DNA from: Lutjanus erythropterus
Lineage: Eukaryota; Chordata; Actinopteri; Lutjaniformes; Lutjanidae
Length of the DNA stretch: 64,000 nt
Assembly: GCA_020091685.1 (NCBI GenBank)
Contig: CM034607.1
Span: 4,502,630-4,566,629, forward strand
Direction: 5' to 3'
The notes below the pieces were generated by a model that ran no database searches, was not told the DNA's origin, and saw only the letters and a program-made list of their open reading frames with translations. Within the stretch, counting starts at the first letter, position 1; every line of letters starts with the position of its first letter. The position numbers and the translations under genes are program-made. Shown piece after piece: positions 23,946 to 36,569 of the stretch.

Positions 23946-25589
23946 AACAGTTTTAAAGCTGGGGGGCTGGCTGCACAAACATGCATCTACAAAACCTTTT
24001 CACCCTGATTTTGTCATCATTCTACTTGGTGGTGGATTGCGAGAAGAAATTGCTTCAGCTTTTGGTTTACAGCCATGATTTTCCATTTATGAAAATAAAA
24101 GTCTCAAGACCAGTGCAATTTCACTCCAAGTTTCCTTTGTTTGTAGCCTAACAAAGTACCCCCGCCTGTTGCTTTGGCTTTTGTATTGTTTTTTAATTGG
24201 ATTCAGTGGCTAGGAAAATCCATGAATGAAAAAGGAAAAAGGTTTTTGACATGATACGAATCCACTTTGTCTGCCTCGACCCATGTTGCTTGACAGTGGA
24301 AATACCAGGGCCGGATTAACCAGCTAGAGGACACCAGGGCAAATATGAGCTGTTGGCCCCATCTGAGCCCCCCGTAGACATATTCCCTCAACCAGGTCAT
24401 TGTTTTGGCTTTACTTCACTGTATACTGCTTGCCCAGCAACAAAGAGTGGACAGACATTAGCAAGACAAGTTAGCAACTAGCTGGTGGAAATAAAGGGAC
24501 GTTACACAGCTAAAGAGTTGGATTTTTTTTTCTCAGGAGTTGGTGGAGAACAAACCAGAGCTAAAAGGAAAGTAAGTATTGAAGTCACATTTGTCATGTT
24601 GTCAGAGATAAATGCCTAAATGAATGCTCCATCTCTGCTGGTATTAAACACAAAAGAAGGGTTTCACATAAAAGGGCAAGATCCACCTTGGGGACCTTGC
24701 TATTTCAGCTTTCAAATGTGCTTCAGATCAGGTCAAATCCCTTTTATTCAAAATCTATAGGCCAAAATTACAAATTTATCTAAAAGACCTCTAAAATATA
24801 AAACATACAGCACCCTCTAAACTCTTATCTGTCTATGTAAGGAGGCTGTAGTGCTCTAAAAACATTCATAATGCTGTAAAACTAAAGTAGTGGTAACAAA
24901 TAATTCAGGTTTTTATTTGCTTTTCTTTTTCCCACTTAATTTAAATACATAAAGTCTCTAGGTTTCTTCAAGGTGTTCTATTGTCAGGTGTCTGAAACAG
25001 ACCTTCCAAAGAACCTTTGTTCTTCAGGGTTTGAAAAAAAATTGAACAGAGCTCTCATTATGTTTGCTTACAGTGTCTTTGAGGCGTTTGACACCTCAAC
25101 ATCTAACCCGCCAACAGACTGTTATTATTGTAGAAGCACCTCAGCAATGTTTCTACGCTCAAGGGCACTGCGCAAATGTCAGTGACTCGCCAGGGAGTGT
25201 ACAGAGAGGCCACGGCACACAAATCTATTACAAACAGGTAAATAAAGAAATACAGCAGACAGACGGAAAGCCAGTCAAGAGAATGTCACAGTCCTCAACA
25301 GCAGGGACTGTAGACATTTAGACATTGTTCATGTGTCAGGAGTCGTTTGTTTGGACTACTGAGTATATTCCCTTCTTGCTTGTGTGTTTGGCCATGTGTG
25401 AACACTTCCATTTGAACTCTAAAGTCACCTGACATGGGTTTTATCCCATTCTAAGTGCTTGTCAGTATAAATAAATAGATTACTGAGTAGAATGTGTCAG
25501 TTTAAATAGCCTAAACCAAATACAGTAATGGTTTCAACTGTAGAAAATAGGGCAAAAAAAAAGACAGTCATTCTTTTCAAAAATGATGA
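23946..25589. other. Intron with two repeat fragments
   Basis: 24308-24420 starts GGGCCGGATTAACC, a known fish repeat end. 24728-24840 (CCCTTTTATTCAAAATCTATAGGCC ... ACAGCACCCTCT) is a decayed copy of a dispersed repeat recognised by its CAAATTTRYCT and ACAGCACCCTCT words. The open frames at 24973-25321 are unrecognised. Confidence 0.35.
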
Positions 25590-26190
25590 TTTGCTGCCCA
25601 GACAACCCCCTCGGTGTTTTACCCAATAATCCCAGTGAGATTAAATGAAGCCCTTGTCCCTCCACTCAGCATCCCCCAGCAGGCAAACAGCTCCACACTC
25701 CAACAACAGACTGATTAGATTGTGATAGCAGAGCAGTCTTCGACAAGCAGGGCAGAGGTGATTCATAAAGACGGATAGATATCCATGTACGACGAGATTC
25801 AACAGGACAAGCCGGCAGGACGTTGTCAGCCTCAGCTCCTGTTTGCTGCAGTAAAAGAAGACAGGACCAAAGAGGAGAGGACTGCAGAGGATGAAGCCCG
25901 ACTGGCAGCATTACCGTCTACTTACATTCCAGCCTGGATGGCTAATCCCCCCTCCCATTCCAGATTACAAACTAACTGGATTAAAACCTGACGACAGATG
26001 ATACAGCACTGACTCAAATGCATTTCCAAGGGCCTTCAATGGCTTCAAAGTCACATTTGACTTGAAACTGTTTCTCCCAAAGGTCCATTTATAGCCGTAT
26101 CACATAATCTTCCCCAGCAGCTGGAGTTTGCCCAGTTGTCATTGAATAGATCAAGGTAACTCTCTTATCAGCGTGTTCAAACTTCTGTTT
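25590..26190. promoter_or_regulatory. Candidate conserved non-coding block
   Basis: Six hundred bases without repeat words. They include GACTGATTAGATTGTGATAG, GATTCATAAAGACGG, CCATTTATAGCCG, TGGATGGCTAATCCCC and GTCATTGAATAGATC: TAATCC-, CAATT- and Hox-type words. The overlapping frames on both strands at 25666-25991 are without family motifs. Confidence 0.4.
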
Positions 26191-26989
26191 TCCCGAAGAC
26201 ATAAAAGGACTTTTCATCAATGTTGCCTTAAACACTGAAACTGAAGATTATTCTTGACCTTGGATACGATCCAGTGATACAATCTTGGGTACCCCGTGAT
26301 ACGACTGGAAGCTCGAGAACAGCTACTACTGGACCTTGTGATGAGGTTGTTTTATCAAATTATGTTTCCAAAGTCAAGACTGAACTTCTTATCTCAATAT
26401 TTGTGGACGTCTGTAGAGTCAGCAGTGGCAAGAACTTTGAAAGCAACCCTTCAGCCAGCAAGTCAGACATGAGCTCCTGGCACAGAGCTTCGCATAAACA
26501 CTATCTTGATCTTGTGTGTATGCTCAAACAACTTGTTTAGGGTTAGGAAAAGATCATGGTTGGTTTAAATCAAGTTAACAGGGTTCAGTGTTGATGATTT
26601 TTTCCCCTACTTGCCCAGAAATCTATTTGCCTGAAGTCAAATTTTACTTGCTTCTCATACCAGTCCCATTCTTCTGTTGAGCAAACACACCTCAGCGTTA
26701 GTTATTTCTGCTTTTCCTTTTAGATGTGGTTTGACCAAACTTCGTACAACAGAGGTTGTTTTAAGGATGACGATACTTTTAGTCCAGGGTTTTCATGATT
26801 GAACCCCAACCTACACTGGCCAACTGAGTGTAATACACCTTAATAGAAGCATTTACTTCATTACAACTACAAAGCACTTATTCAGTCACTCAAGGCTCTA
26901 AGAATATCTGCAAAATCTCATTAAGCAAAGCTCAGCAGGTCACAGGTATTGACTGACAACCATCAACCAGTTATAGCATGTAATTTTAA
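26191..26989. other. Intronic DNA with a repeat fragment
   Basis: 26538-26580 has TTAGGGTTAGGAAAAGATCATGG, a dispersed-repeat phrase that also occurs at 50995-51030. The remainder is unrecognised. Confidence 0.4.
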
Positions 26990-27300
26990 GCCATAAATCT
27001 CCGGAGTGGAGGCTGTTCCTTGTGGGTTAGCAGGATTTCAAAGCCTCATTAGCGAGCACTAACCAGCATCCTCACGTCAGTTCTTTTAATGAAGGGTAGG
27101 CTCAAGGTCCCTGGGAATGATCGGTTGTAAAAAGGCTCGGGAAAAAGGTGAAACGCTTAAATCCCCTTGAGATAAAAGCTCTTTTGATTCCTTTGTTGCT
27201 TTAGCTAAAAGGACTAAGTGTTGGCTTGCGCAGGCCTTTGTCCCTCTTCACGTGGAGCGGCCATACATTCACAATGGCCAAGTTCACTGGGAGCAGAGGT
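26990..27300. promoter_or_regulatory. Candidate conserved non-coding element
   Basis: CCATAAATCTCCGG, GCCTCATTAGCGAGCACTAA, GATAAAAGCTCTTTTGATTC, CTTTGTTGC and GAGCGGCCATACATTCACAATGG give Hox-, SOX- and TCF-like words in a repeat-free stretch. Untested. Confidence 0.4.
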
Positions 27301-27456
27301 GACGAGAGCAGGCGACAGAAGGGCCGACTGGAGGAAGGTCGACCGTGGTAGAACTCCAAAACCCTCTAACCTTTGAATCAACACTAAACCAATTGCACCT
27401 CCCCATTGTCTTGAACATGTTGCCTAGCAACATTACATCCCTGCAGTGACTCTGTG

Positions 27457-27482
27457 CGTGTGTGTGTGTGTGTGTGTGTGTG
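27457..27482. repeat. (TG)n microsatellite
   Basis: About 13 TG units. The minus-strand open frames that cover it (27284-27631) are repeat read-through. Confidence 0.95.
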
Positions 27483-27639
27483 CACATTTTGAGCTGCAAG
27501 AGGAATTTCCATGGAAACAACAACAGCAGTACAGACAGACACAACAGCGCTGCTTGACTCACCTGGAAACTGTTTGGCCAACGGATAAAACATAAAGGCC
27601 AATAAAAGAATGAATTGCCCCACACATTCATCTTTGGTT

Positions 27640-28060
27640 ATGGCTCATAATGCCCAAATAGGTCCTCCAGGGACAAATCAACAAACATCAAGCTATTAAA
27701 TTAGCCAACGAGATCATATGAAAGGAATCAAGACGCAGATTATTTCCTAAATGTTAGTGACAGCTCATGGGCAGACATCAGATCTAATACACTCCCCGCA
27801 TGCTCGTTCTAATGACGCCTCAAATAACAAGTGAGATTTGCATCAATATAGAGCAGTTGGAAATGAATTAGGCCATTCAGGCTTTGTGCATGATTTGCTT
27901 TGATGGCGAGCACTGGCGGTGCAGTCATGGGAAAAGCTCATCATCCCCAACTCAGTTACCTCACGTCTTATCTTTATGGAACACGCCGACATCCTGATGG
28001 ATCTTTCACAGAGGATGCAGTCTGGTTAATGCTCACTTGGTAAAGTGTGGCACTTGGGTA
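27640..28060. promoter_or_regulatory. Candidate conserved non-coding element
   Basis: Repeat-free, with ATTAAATTAGCCAACG, TCGTTCTAATGACGCC, GAAATGAATTAGGCC, GATTTGCATCAATATAG (octamer/TALE-like) and TTATGGCTCATAATGCC. This is the strongest homeodomain-type density in the middle of the window. Untested. Confidence 0.42.
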
Positions 28061-28239
28061 AATTCTTATAGAGGTTAAAGTAAAGAATTAGATGAGATGC
28101 CAAGTCATTACCAAAGGTCATTGTCTTTTTTTGCCACAGAAAATGCCTGTTTCTGATTGGCTGGCAAGTGTCCTTTCAAAATGCTGTACCAGAACACCAC
28201 CAGAATAGTTCTAGTCAATTGCTTAACCACTGTTTCAAA

Positions 28240-29150
28240 TTAGCTAGGCAGTGATTTTTTGGCCGAACATCGGTACTGGCTGATATTTGCCTTGTTGACT
28301 GCAATCTGCAAATCAGGTGACATTCACTGATGACAGTGGCCGATGTAAATGTTGTGTTGGTAATTCACAGTTGGACTTGAACAGTGGCTAACATACCCAG
28401 GTGCTGTTTGTTAGTTTCCTTGGCACAAAAGTGGGAATAAATAACAACAAAAACAAACTAAACAACCACAAAAAACATTGGAACTGGCATAGGCAAAGAT
28501 TCCAAAGAGCCCCATCTAGGCTTACATTTAGAACATGTGAACTTGTCCCCTCCAATAAAAACATGAAAGTAGACTGAACGGTCGTCTGGCGCATGACTTT
28601 TGTGTTTTTTAGGGCTCCAACTAATTTTCATAGTTAAGTAATTGGTCGATTATTTTCTTGATTAATTGATTAATATCTGTTTTCCAGAAAATCATAAAAA
28701 AAAAAAATGTCAGCTGGTGTTTCCCAGAGCCCAGGATTATGTCCTCCAGTGTCTTCTTTTGTCTACTACCCAAAGACATTTCAGTTTATTGTCCTGTAAT
28801 GAGTAAAGGAACCAAAAAATAGTTACATTTAAGGAGCTGAGATCAGAAAATTTTGACTTTTTTCTTTAAAAAAATACTAAAACCAATTGCTCAATTATCA
28901 AAATAGTTGTTAATTAATTTAATAATTGATTAATACATATAAATACAATATACAATAATACAATAATTACATTTCCACTACAAACTGATACAGGAAAAGC
29001 ATAAATTGCATTAAAAAAATAACATTAATATGTATTCCCCCCCATGTTGAAATAAAACCTATGCCACTTGGGTAGGCCATCGGCTATCATTTGTTGTTAT
29101 TTGAAACATCAGTATCGGCCCAGAACTTCCCAATTGCTGCATCCCTGCTT
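28240..29150. mobile_element. MITE-type repeat with CGGCCGATA-like ends, split by a family-A MITE
   Basis: The left side (TTTTTTGGCCGAACATCGG, GGCCGATGTAAATG) and right side (GCCATCGGCTATCATTTG, CAGTATCGGCCCAGAAC, GCTGCATCCCT) carry matching inverted CGGCC/ATCGG words on either side of a family-A element. This suggests an older element opened by a younger insertion. Ends are approximate. Confidence 0.45.
28610..28935 (+). mobile_element. hAT-like MITE, family A, copy 3
   Basis: TAGGGCTCCAACTAATTTTC at the left; CCCAGAGCCCAGGATTATGTCC and CAGTGTCTTCTTTTGTC in the middle; AAGGAGCTGAGATCAGAAAA; then ATTATCAAAATAGTTG near the right end, where the terminal repeat is lost in AATAATTGATTAATAC. Confidence 0.8.
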
Positions 29151-29465
29151 TAAATAGCTTAAAAATGGATGGTGGTTGGATGGTTTTAAAAGGGCCTCTT
29201 TTTTTCCTTTAGTAAATGGGCATAAGTGCCAATCTCCACTCCTAAGGCGTCCTGATTACAGCTGGGTATCCAACATCAATGCTGGGTCCATAGTATTGCA
29301 TATTTAAAACTGTCAAGGACTGAAAGCTAGTGTCAAATATCCAGACTTTTGATCCTGTTGACCTATTGATCAATTTTCTTGTACAAGACCTTGTGTGGCT
29401 GTTAGTGTTTAGATATCATTTAACATTGACAAACTTTTTTTTTGTCTTAAAAAATAACATTTACA
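29151..29465. other. Intronic DNA with repeat fragment
   Basis: 29255-29340 (AGCTGGGTATCCAACATC) resembles the repeat end at 5901. No other feature. Confidence 0.35.
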
Positions 29466-29658
29466 TTACCATTAAAATGTCTTTGCCTTTATTTTAGATA
29501 GTGAAAGCTGAAGATACGACTTGAAAGGGGGCAGAGAGAGGGGAAGACACGCAGCAAATGGACTGCAGGTGGGAATGGAACCAGCAGCCTCTGCAGAGGA
29601 CTGACAGCATCAGCACGTGGGGCGGCCGCTCTACCAACTGAGCTATAGGGACACCCCA
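29466..29658 (-). mobile_element. tRNA-derived SINE (family S), minus strand
   Basis: On the minus strand it starts GGGGTGTCCCTATAGC, contains an A-box-like TAGCTCAGTTGGTAGAG and a B-box-like GGTTCCATTCCC, then a body with TTTGCTGCGTGTC, TTCCCCTCTCTCTGCC and an AATAAAGGC-type tail. The split polymerase III promoter identifies it as a SINE. A copy in the opposite orientation lies at 62350-62542. It is not a functional tRNA gene: no cloverleaf can be closed. Confidence 0.85.
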
Positions 29659-30748
29659 AAGTTGTGTACTTACACTAACCCAAATGTTTCCATCTATGTT
29701 CAAGCCTAGAAAAATCTGTAATTCAAGGCAATGGTGCCTTTCATTTTGTCACCTGTCAACAGCGTGCAGGGAAACATGGGACACGTCAGAGCGAGGAAAG
29801 GAGTCAGTGAACATGAATAAATGTAATGTAACATTTACCTCGTCCATGAACATTTCTACCTGAGTCACGTCAGATAGATTTTCACTGGCGATGGTGGCTG
29901 TTTAACAATGAAGACAACAAATCCCATGAGCCCACGCTATTTCACAATGCCATTACTCTAGGTTTTTTGTTCTGGTTTTGATGTCAGAGAGCCCCAGCAA
30001 CAGAAGTTACATACCGTGACTTTAAATCGATTTTTTTTAAATGAAAAACATGCTTACATTTCTCAAAGTAAGGCACTGAAAAAAGTATAGCTCTATACAG
30101 GTGCCAAAACTCAGACACGGTATTGGCAGTGTAATTGTTTTGTCAGTGACAGACACATTATTTTTTTATTACAGTAAACAGGAAAGACAAAGTGCATCCT
30201 TAGTGCTGACTCTGAGGAAGGAGGGGGATTCTCTGGCTCGGCATCTTCATTTTCTTCTAGTCATTTTGTCCGACCCCTCCCTCTCTGCTCTCAGCCTACT
30301 TGTGTATCGAGCCTTGCTGTACCACACTCTTCTGAAAGCAGACACACAGATGGGTTTTTCCTCTTCCAATAAATCAGCTGGAATGGGAGCAGGAAAAAAT
30401 GGAGTCCTGGTTTTCAGTACTGTAAATAGCGCATTCAGTTTTTCTACTTTCAGCATCGAATTAGAATTGTTACTGTGAACTGAGAACAGCTGATCATCAA
30501 TTATTAGTAGTTATGCACACTGGGGGTTGACAACCTACTGCAGGAAAAAAAACATTCTGAGACATAACTTCTAACACATTGGGACTTGACCAATCAGAGA
30601 TTTCGTGCAGAAGCTATCAATAGTTTTTGGTGCTCACATCTATCCATCAGTGGACATTTGGGTATGGACAGAAATGGCTGGCTATAAAGTGCTGAGAGTT
30701 GGCATTGAATGCTTAGTCAAATTCTTAGTCATACTATTGCAATGTGTT
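29659..30748. other. Intronic DNA, nothing recognised
   Basis: A 125-codon plus-strand frame at 30101-30478 overlaps an opposite frame at 30247-30456. Neither has domain-like content, splice context or unusual codon bias visible by eye. Confidence 0.4.
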
Positions 30749-30905
30749 GCAATTGTGCTCTGTGAAGTGCGTCAGTAGCAGAATGATTACTGAGCGTGCC
30801 ACGTAACCACAAAGTTGCCGGTTCAGTTCCAGCCAGGGATATTTGTCTTTCTTCCCATGTTTTCTGTCAGCTTTCAAACTGTCCAATAAAGACACGAATG
30901 ACCGA
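30749..30905 (+). mobile_element. tRNA-derived SINE (family S), diverged copy
   Basis: GCGTCAGTAGCAGAATGATTACTGAG stands in for the A-box region and CCGGTTCAGTTCCAGCC for the B box. Then come TTTGTCTTTCTTCCC and a CAATAAAGACAC tail like those of the other copies. Heavily mutated. Confidence 0.6.
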
Positions 30906-31122
30906 AAAAGATTCTTTAAAAAAACTGAAAAAAAGAAAGATTGGTTTTGCAGAAAAGTATTTATATATTTGAAATATTTTAATACTATTGCCAAGACCTG
31001 ACATTCAGTACTGATAACAATTTTTATTTAGCTGGGAAGTTCACTTTTGACCTTGGGAACTGTTGTTTGGCAAAAACTGTAACTTGAGGTCCACTCACTA
31101 GCTTTTTCTGGAGCTTTTAAAG

Positions 31123-31450
31123 TAGAGCTGTAATGATTAATTGATTATTAATTGACCATTACATTAATCGTCAACTATTTTGATAGTCGATTTATCGTTT
31201 TGAGGCTTTTTTTTAAAAGTAAAAATGTCCAAATTCTTTGATTTCAGTTTCTTCCATGTGAATACTGTCTGGTTTCTTTAGTCCATTATGGCAATAAACT
31301 AAATATCTTTGGGTTGTGGACAGACAAGACATTTGAGGATGTCACCCTGCACTTTGGGAGGCAGTGATCACGATTTCATGATGTTTCTGACATTTTATGC
31401 ACGAAAAAATTAATAAATATATAATGAATAATCATTAGTTGCATCTTCAA
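31123..31450 (-). mobile_element. hAT-like MITE, family A, copy 4 (reverse orientation)
   Basis: TAGAGCTGTAATGATTAATTG at 31123 corresponds to the right end of the family. CAACTATTTTGATAGTCGA, TTCTTTGATTTCAG, AAGACATTTGAGGATGTCACC and finally AATAATCATTAGTTGCATC follow, i.e. the reverse order of copy 1. No clear target duplication. Confidence 0.8.
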
Positions 31451-32299
31451 CACATTTATCAGTAGGATGGAGTTTGCTAAATAAGAAGATGTGGCTAAAA
31501 GCTTTTGAAAAAGCTAGTAAGTGTACCTTGAGCCATGTCTCCATTACCAGTTAAAATGCACCAAGCTGTGCTGAGATGGACCTTCTCCAGAGTAGGGCCA
31601 AAGCGTGCCCAATCCGCCTACAAGTGGGCTGCGGTGATGACTCGCCACTTGCCACCAACCCATGACAACCCCCCTCCTCCCCCTCAAACAGAGACTCAAC
31701 TCATGCCTGAAAGATGTTCTAAAAACTGCCTGTGTGTACAGCTCTCAGTGCTTTTGCAGCTTTCAACTGAACCTCTGTGGTTTGAGGTTTAGTTTCAGCA
31801 TCTGGTTAATTTTACTGTTGCATGTTCACCTTCAGTTGGACAGGAGTCGTGTTAAGTTACTGCTGATAAAAAGCAACATTTCTGGATTTTGGTGCTTCAT
31901 AATAAAAGGGGTTAAATATCTGGTGACTTTTATTGTGGATAATTTACAGGAAATTAGGTGTTTATTCACCGTTTTACAGCCAATTGACTCAAACTATGCT
32001 CCTCTAGCAAATCCCTGCTGTGCTGGGCTGACGTGTCAAACACATGTATGGAAAAGGAGTATCTAAGAAACATAACATTGCATTTCTACAAAACAAATGA
32101 AGACAAATGTCTCCAATATTATACTAAACACAAGCAGCTGAACAAGAACTTTAACAAGTCTAAATAATGACAGAATTAATGTTTAAAGGAGGAATGATCT
32201 GACCAAAAAATAAGCAAGACATTCAAAGCCACCTTTCAGTACTTTGTGCTCTGGAGACATTTCAGTTGGACTGAAAAAAGGAAGGAATCTTGTTACAGA
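31451..32299. other. Intronic DNA, nothing recognised
   Basis: Two overlapping plus-strand open frames (31535-31792 and 31662-32066) lack recognisable domains; the second is AT-rich and hydrophobic without order. I do not call a gene. Confidence 0.4.
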
Positions 32300-32545
32300 A
32301 AACATACTTGGACTGCGTATAAAACCTCAGAAATCCTTTGTTGCAAAAAATGACATTACTGTGCAGAATGACTTCCTGATGATTTCTCAGTAACTACTTG
32401 GCATATGTCTCCCGTGCAGCCTATTCTGCTGCATCAACAGTGATAATTTAAGCAAATGATAAGGTTGGATATGAGTCATTTCTCCCTCATCTTCTCACAC
32501 ATTCAGACACTAAAGGGAGGCAAATGTGTTTATGATAACCTTTAC
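32300..32545 (-). repeat. Copy 2 of the inverted duplicated segment (partner at 6069-6330)
   Basis: 32366-32535 is the reverse complement of 6069-6238 with 8 substitutions in 170 bases and no gap. Weaker similarity extends down to about 32300 (GTATAAAACCTCA). It adjoins a candidate regulatory block on its upper side, whereas copy 1 adjoins repeat fragments. Confidence 0.7.
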
Positions 32546-33260
32546 CGTTGCTGTAGCCATTAATGGTTCCCATTACAGCGCGGAAACGGTAATTCATTAA
32601 CCCTCCTCCACTGGCTGCGCTGAACTACAGCCAATAAAAAAAAGACACAGAGTGTGAGAGAGAAATGAGAAAATAGAGAAGAGGAGGAAAACAACAAAAA
32701 GGTGGTGTTTTGGTTGGTGAAGGCTCAAAGCTTAAATCGGGAAAAAAAAACACACAAAAGACCTCTGAATGAAAAAATAATTAGATTTGTGGATGAACCA
32801 GGTTTGGAAAGTGTGCACACAAAAAGTCACAGCACTTAATTAACTTGTGTGAATCATCATCATCATCATCACTGAACATTTTCCTTTAATAAAATGATGC
32901 AAGATAAAATTACATTCTCATGATTCATGACCTGAACTGTGTTGCCCTAAAACCAAATGCTAATTTGATTACAATCTCTTTCCATCCTGACTAATAACCT
33001 TTAGTTCGTAGTGAATCCCGCTGCCTGTCAGTTGACTCTGAATGCTGAAACAGAGATCAATAGGACTGAATCTTTTTCTCTGAGCGGCTAGTCATCCCCA
33101 TGACAGAGTAGACCAATCTTATCGAGTCACTGCGTGGAGAGATGAAAAGGCTGAAATCAAATCTGAATAGTTTTTAGATTTTCACGTATCCCTGGCCTTG
33201 GAGTGAAAAAGCAGCAGGTAAATGGTGCTGATGCAAAAAAGGCTTTCGAAGGAAATGATG
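32546..33260. promoter_or_regulatory. Candidate conserved non-coding block
   Basis: GTAGCCATTAATGGTTCCCATTA near 32553 is a TAAT-centred near-palindrome. GGTAATTCATTAACCC, ACAGCCAATAAAA, GACCAATCTTATCGAG and GCTGAAATCAAATCTG follow. 32856-32874 is a short (ATC)n. Repeat-free apart from that. Confidence 0.38.
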
Positions 33261-34434
33261 TGCAGACACTAAGATGTCTCAATGTAGAAAATAAGTCCTA
33301 ATTAGTCAAACATTCTCAGAGTGACTGATATTTGATCCTTTTTTCAGGTTTAGAAGTAGAAACATTTAATCATTTTTCCTAACTTAATAAATTAATATTT
33401 CTCTGATAATATTTTGGAGAGCTCCAGGTATATCTTGACCTATCAGGAGATGGAGATCAGGCAGCCACAAACATGCACTCCCTCCAGGAGAGGAGATGTT
33501 TGGGAGTACTTCATAACAAGGAGCTTATTAAAAGAAACAGAATTTGTGATTTTTGTGTGGGATGCAGCCATTCTGTCAAGGAGAAGATATGCTTTCTTTG
33601 CAGAAGCCAACATCCTTGGCAAGAATACACTTTTTGGCAACAAATGCAGCTTTGCAACATATTATTTGGCAATAGTAAATCAAACTTTGACAGCTCTTAC
33701 AGCACCTCAGACAATGTGCTGATTCATTTAATTTCCCTAGTCAGCGTGAAGTGGAAAAACAAGCTGCAAATTCAAATTCCACATGGTAGGATTGTAATAT
33801 TTTAGACATGTATTCGCTGAGGTTGTGACAGGATGGATTTTTTTCTTACTGTGGTGACAAAGCAACATTACTGTGGGATGGCGGTTTACTGCAGCAACCG
33901 CCTCAGTAATTACATTTTAATTGGACTTTACTGAAGCATACTGTCATTAGCGTAGCTTCTTTAAGGAATACAGCAGTACCTGTGCAAGTGCGGGAGAGCG
34001 AGCAACAGGTGAGTGATGATGCTGCTCATAGCAGAGCAGAAACTTAACACTAAGTTGTCAGTGTGGCAGTAAATGTACAGTTCAGGTTATAGTGTCAATT
34101 AATAAATGCTGCAGCTTCTCAGGACCAAGAAAATTCTCGTCTGTTGTTTCTAAAGTGCTGAAACAGTGACAGGGTTGACCTAGCATTAAGCTGAGCAGGA
34201 AAGGAAAACGCTAGCATTGTACCTTTACAACTCTTGTCCAATCGTACCCCTTTCAGGAGATTTGTAACCCAGCCTTTAAGTGCTGCGTCTTCTTAGAGAC
34301 GTGGTAAATTCAACACTGACTGTCTTCTGTAGTTATTTATCCATTTTTCTATGTTGAAAACAACTGTTGCTGTTGTTTGCATGTTGTTAGCCACTCAAGC
34401 CACTATGGAATCCCGAAATGCCTAGGATTGAGCC
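33261..34434. other. Intronic DNA, nothing recognised
   Basis: The overlapping frames at 33414-33805 are mutually inconsistent and show no family. GC-balanced patches occur at 33890-34030. Confidence 0.4.
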
Positions 34435-34496
34435 TGTCAACCAATCAGAGGCTGTGCTCCCAACTTGTCAATCAATCAGAGGTTATGTTCCTGACT
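34435..34496. repeat. Two-copy 31-bp tandem duplication with CCAATCAGAG-type motif
   Basis: TGTCAACCAATCAGAGGC and TGTCAATCAATCAGAGGT start 31 bases apart; each unit continues TGTGCTCCCAACT or TATGTTCCTGACT. Confidence 0.85.
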
Positions 34497-36569
34497 AGTG
34501 TGTTACAGCGCTGATCCATAGATGTATTAATAGATTGATGCTCTGATCTCAACATGAGATTGACCCTTCAAAATAAAATTTGCGGTGATGAACCCCGCAC
34601 TAGGGATCACATGACGGCAGTTTTGCGGTAATACAGTTATTATTATAGCCCTGGTATTCACTTTGTTATGATGTCCAGTACCTGTCCATTTACTGTCAGA
34701 CAGTAAAGGGCAGGAGCGTCCTGCAAGCTCCCACCAGACAATAAGTCTAGCCTGTCTCAAAGGCACTAAACACAATTTCTCTCCTCTCTCCTCATCCTTC
34801 ACTCAGCCTCTCCTTTTCCTTTCTCTTGCTTATTTTCTAAATAGCTTGTGAGGCTGTGTTTGCGAGGATATATATATAGAAAGGGAGATCGCGCCTGAAG
34901 CAACACATGCATTTTTGGCAACAGGCATGAGAGCTTACAAACACACTGCTTCTTCAGTGACAGACCCTTTGTCTGGATTGCCACACCAGACTGCATACTG
35001 ACGGAGCGCAAAGAGGGAAATTTTGGCCATCAGATGTGTCATACGTTCCATCAAATGGATGTGCAACGTGCTTTGGCCCTGAGGGATTTGGCGCTCTGAC
35101 CATGAATCACGGTCTATTGTTCGAGTTTGGTTGTGGACTTTGTTACGTGCAACTCTCTCCTCGTTTTCCTAATACCTAACATGCTTGAAAAATTTGAAAA
35201 ATTGTCCTGCAAAGCTGGAGGGTGCCTGCAGTTCTAGACCCATCATGACAGATGAAAATGGCAGGACAGCAAATGGTAAAGTCTGTTTAAAATTTAGAGT
35301 GAAAAATGACTAAGACAGCATTATTCTGAAATGAAGAACTTGTGAATTCCAGATCCCACAGGGAAACAGTTTATACTGATAAAATGTCCTGTACAATATG
35401 CACACATTCTATTTAATGAAAGACTTGAAAAGTGGACTATTATTTCAGTTAGAATAGTGTCACTTGGTAGAGTGCGGATCCCTGCCAGGCAGGCATAAAA
35501 GTCATGAAAAAGGTTTTTCAATAATTCTGAATCCCAGAGGTCATTCAGCATACAGTCATGAATGTTCACAAAAAAAATTAGGCTGATCAGTCCAGTAGTA
35601 TTTGAGATTAGCCCTGGACAACTTGTAGATCCAGTGATCATGCACACATTCACTCACGCACACATGGAAGCAATTACATGATCCCCTCCAGACTTACAGG
35701 GATAACAATGTTGGCAGCTTTATAGAGTTTAGCACTCTCCAAAAGCTGGTGGATAAGTGTCTAAAATAAGTCGAAAACATTGGGTCTGCTGGGGTTCTCC
35801 AGCAATCCAGGTCAATGATATTGCAAAAAATAGACTTTAAAATACAGCAAAGGGCGTTTACACATCACACAGTGGCATATGACACATGGATCACTGGCAG
35901 GATCGTCTACTCATTGGGATGCACCTTGGACTGTTTTATTTCTTGTGTGTCAAGTCTTGAGAAAAGAATAAAACTTTAAGCACATTCACTCCCAAGATCA
36001 GCACATCTTTGGTCCTGTACCTTGACTACGACTTCTGTCTTGTGTCTGCTACTGGCGGCAATTGATGATTCAGCTGTAACATTAATCAAAGGCTCTAACA
36101 AGAGATGAAACTCTGTGTCTTATGGGATTCTCAACTACTCACACTAAATTTTAAAGATCAGACACCCTCTGCAAAAATTCAGGGGAGTCAGTGGTGTGGA
36201 GTGTTAGAGAACAGAACAAATTCTCACTTTTCATGGAGCAGAACTTCTTTGATTTATAAAAAGCGTGACATTCTGACTTCTGATGCTATACTGTGGCACC
36301 ACTTGCTACGTGCAAACTTTGCTGAATCTGGTTTTAATTAAATCATCATAAGTAATGAGTTATGAAAGTCAGTCCTGAGAGAATTCAGGTCAATCTGCGT
36401 GGCCTCAGTTGTGGTCCTCAGAAAATCAGATCAGTGCCAGTGTGATGTTCCTTTCCCGGAAAAACACTCTTTTATCTAAAAAGCCTCTTTCATCTTTTGT
36501 AAAATGTCTTAAGTCAAAGTTCTTTCATCCCTTTCATAAAAAAAAACTGAGGGCAGAAAATTCCACACT
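34497..36569. other. Intronic DNA, nothing recognised
   Basis: Ordinary AT-rich intron with a short (TA)n near 34870. Minus-strand frames at 34527-34802, 34799-35011 and 35321-35653 show no protein family. Confidence 0.4.

Noticed and set aside
29466-29658. Possible tRNA gene because of clear A and B boxes
   Set aside because: The head is mutated and no acceptor stem closes. The body and AATAAAGG tail, and further copies, show that it is a SINE.
30101-30478. 125-codon plus-strand open frame
   Set aside because: No recognisable domain, a competing frame on the other strand, and no splice or promoter context; consistent with chance.
33414-33805. Two overlapping plus-strand frames of 102 and 110 codons
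   Set aside because: Different frames of the same DNA with an opposite-strand frame inside; no motif supports either.
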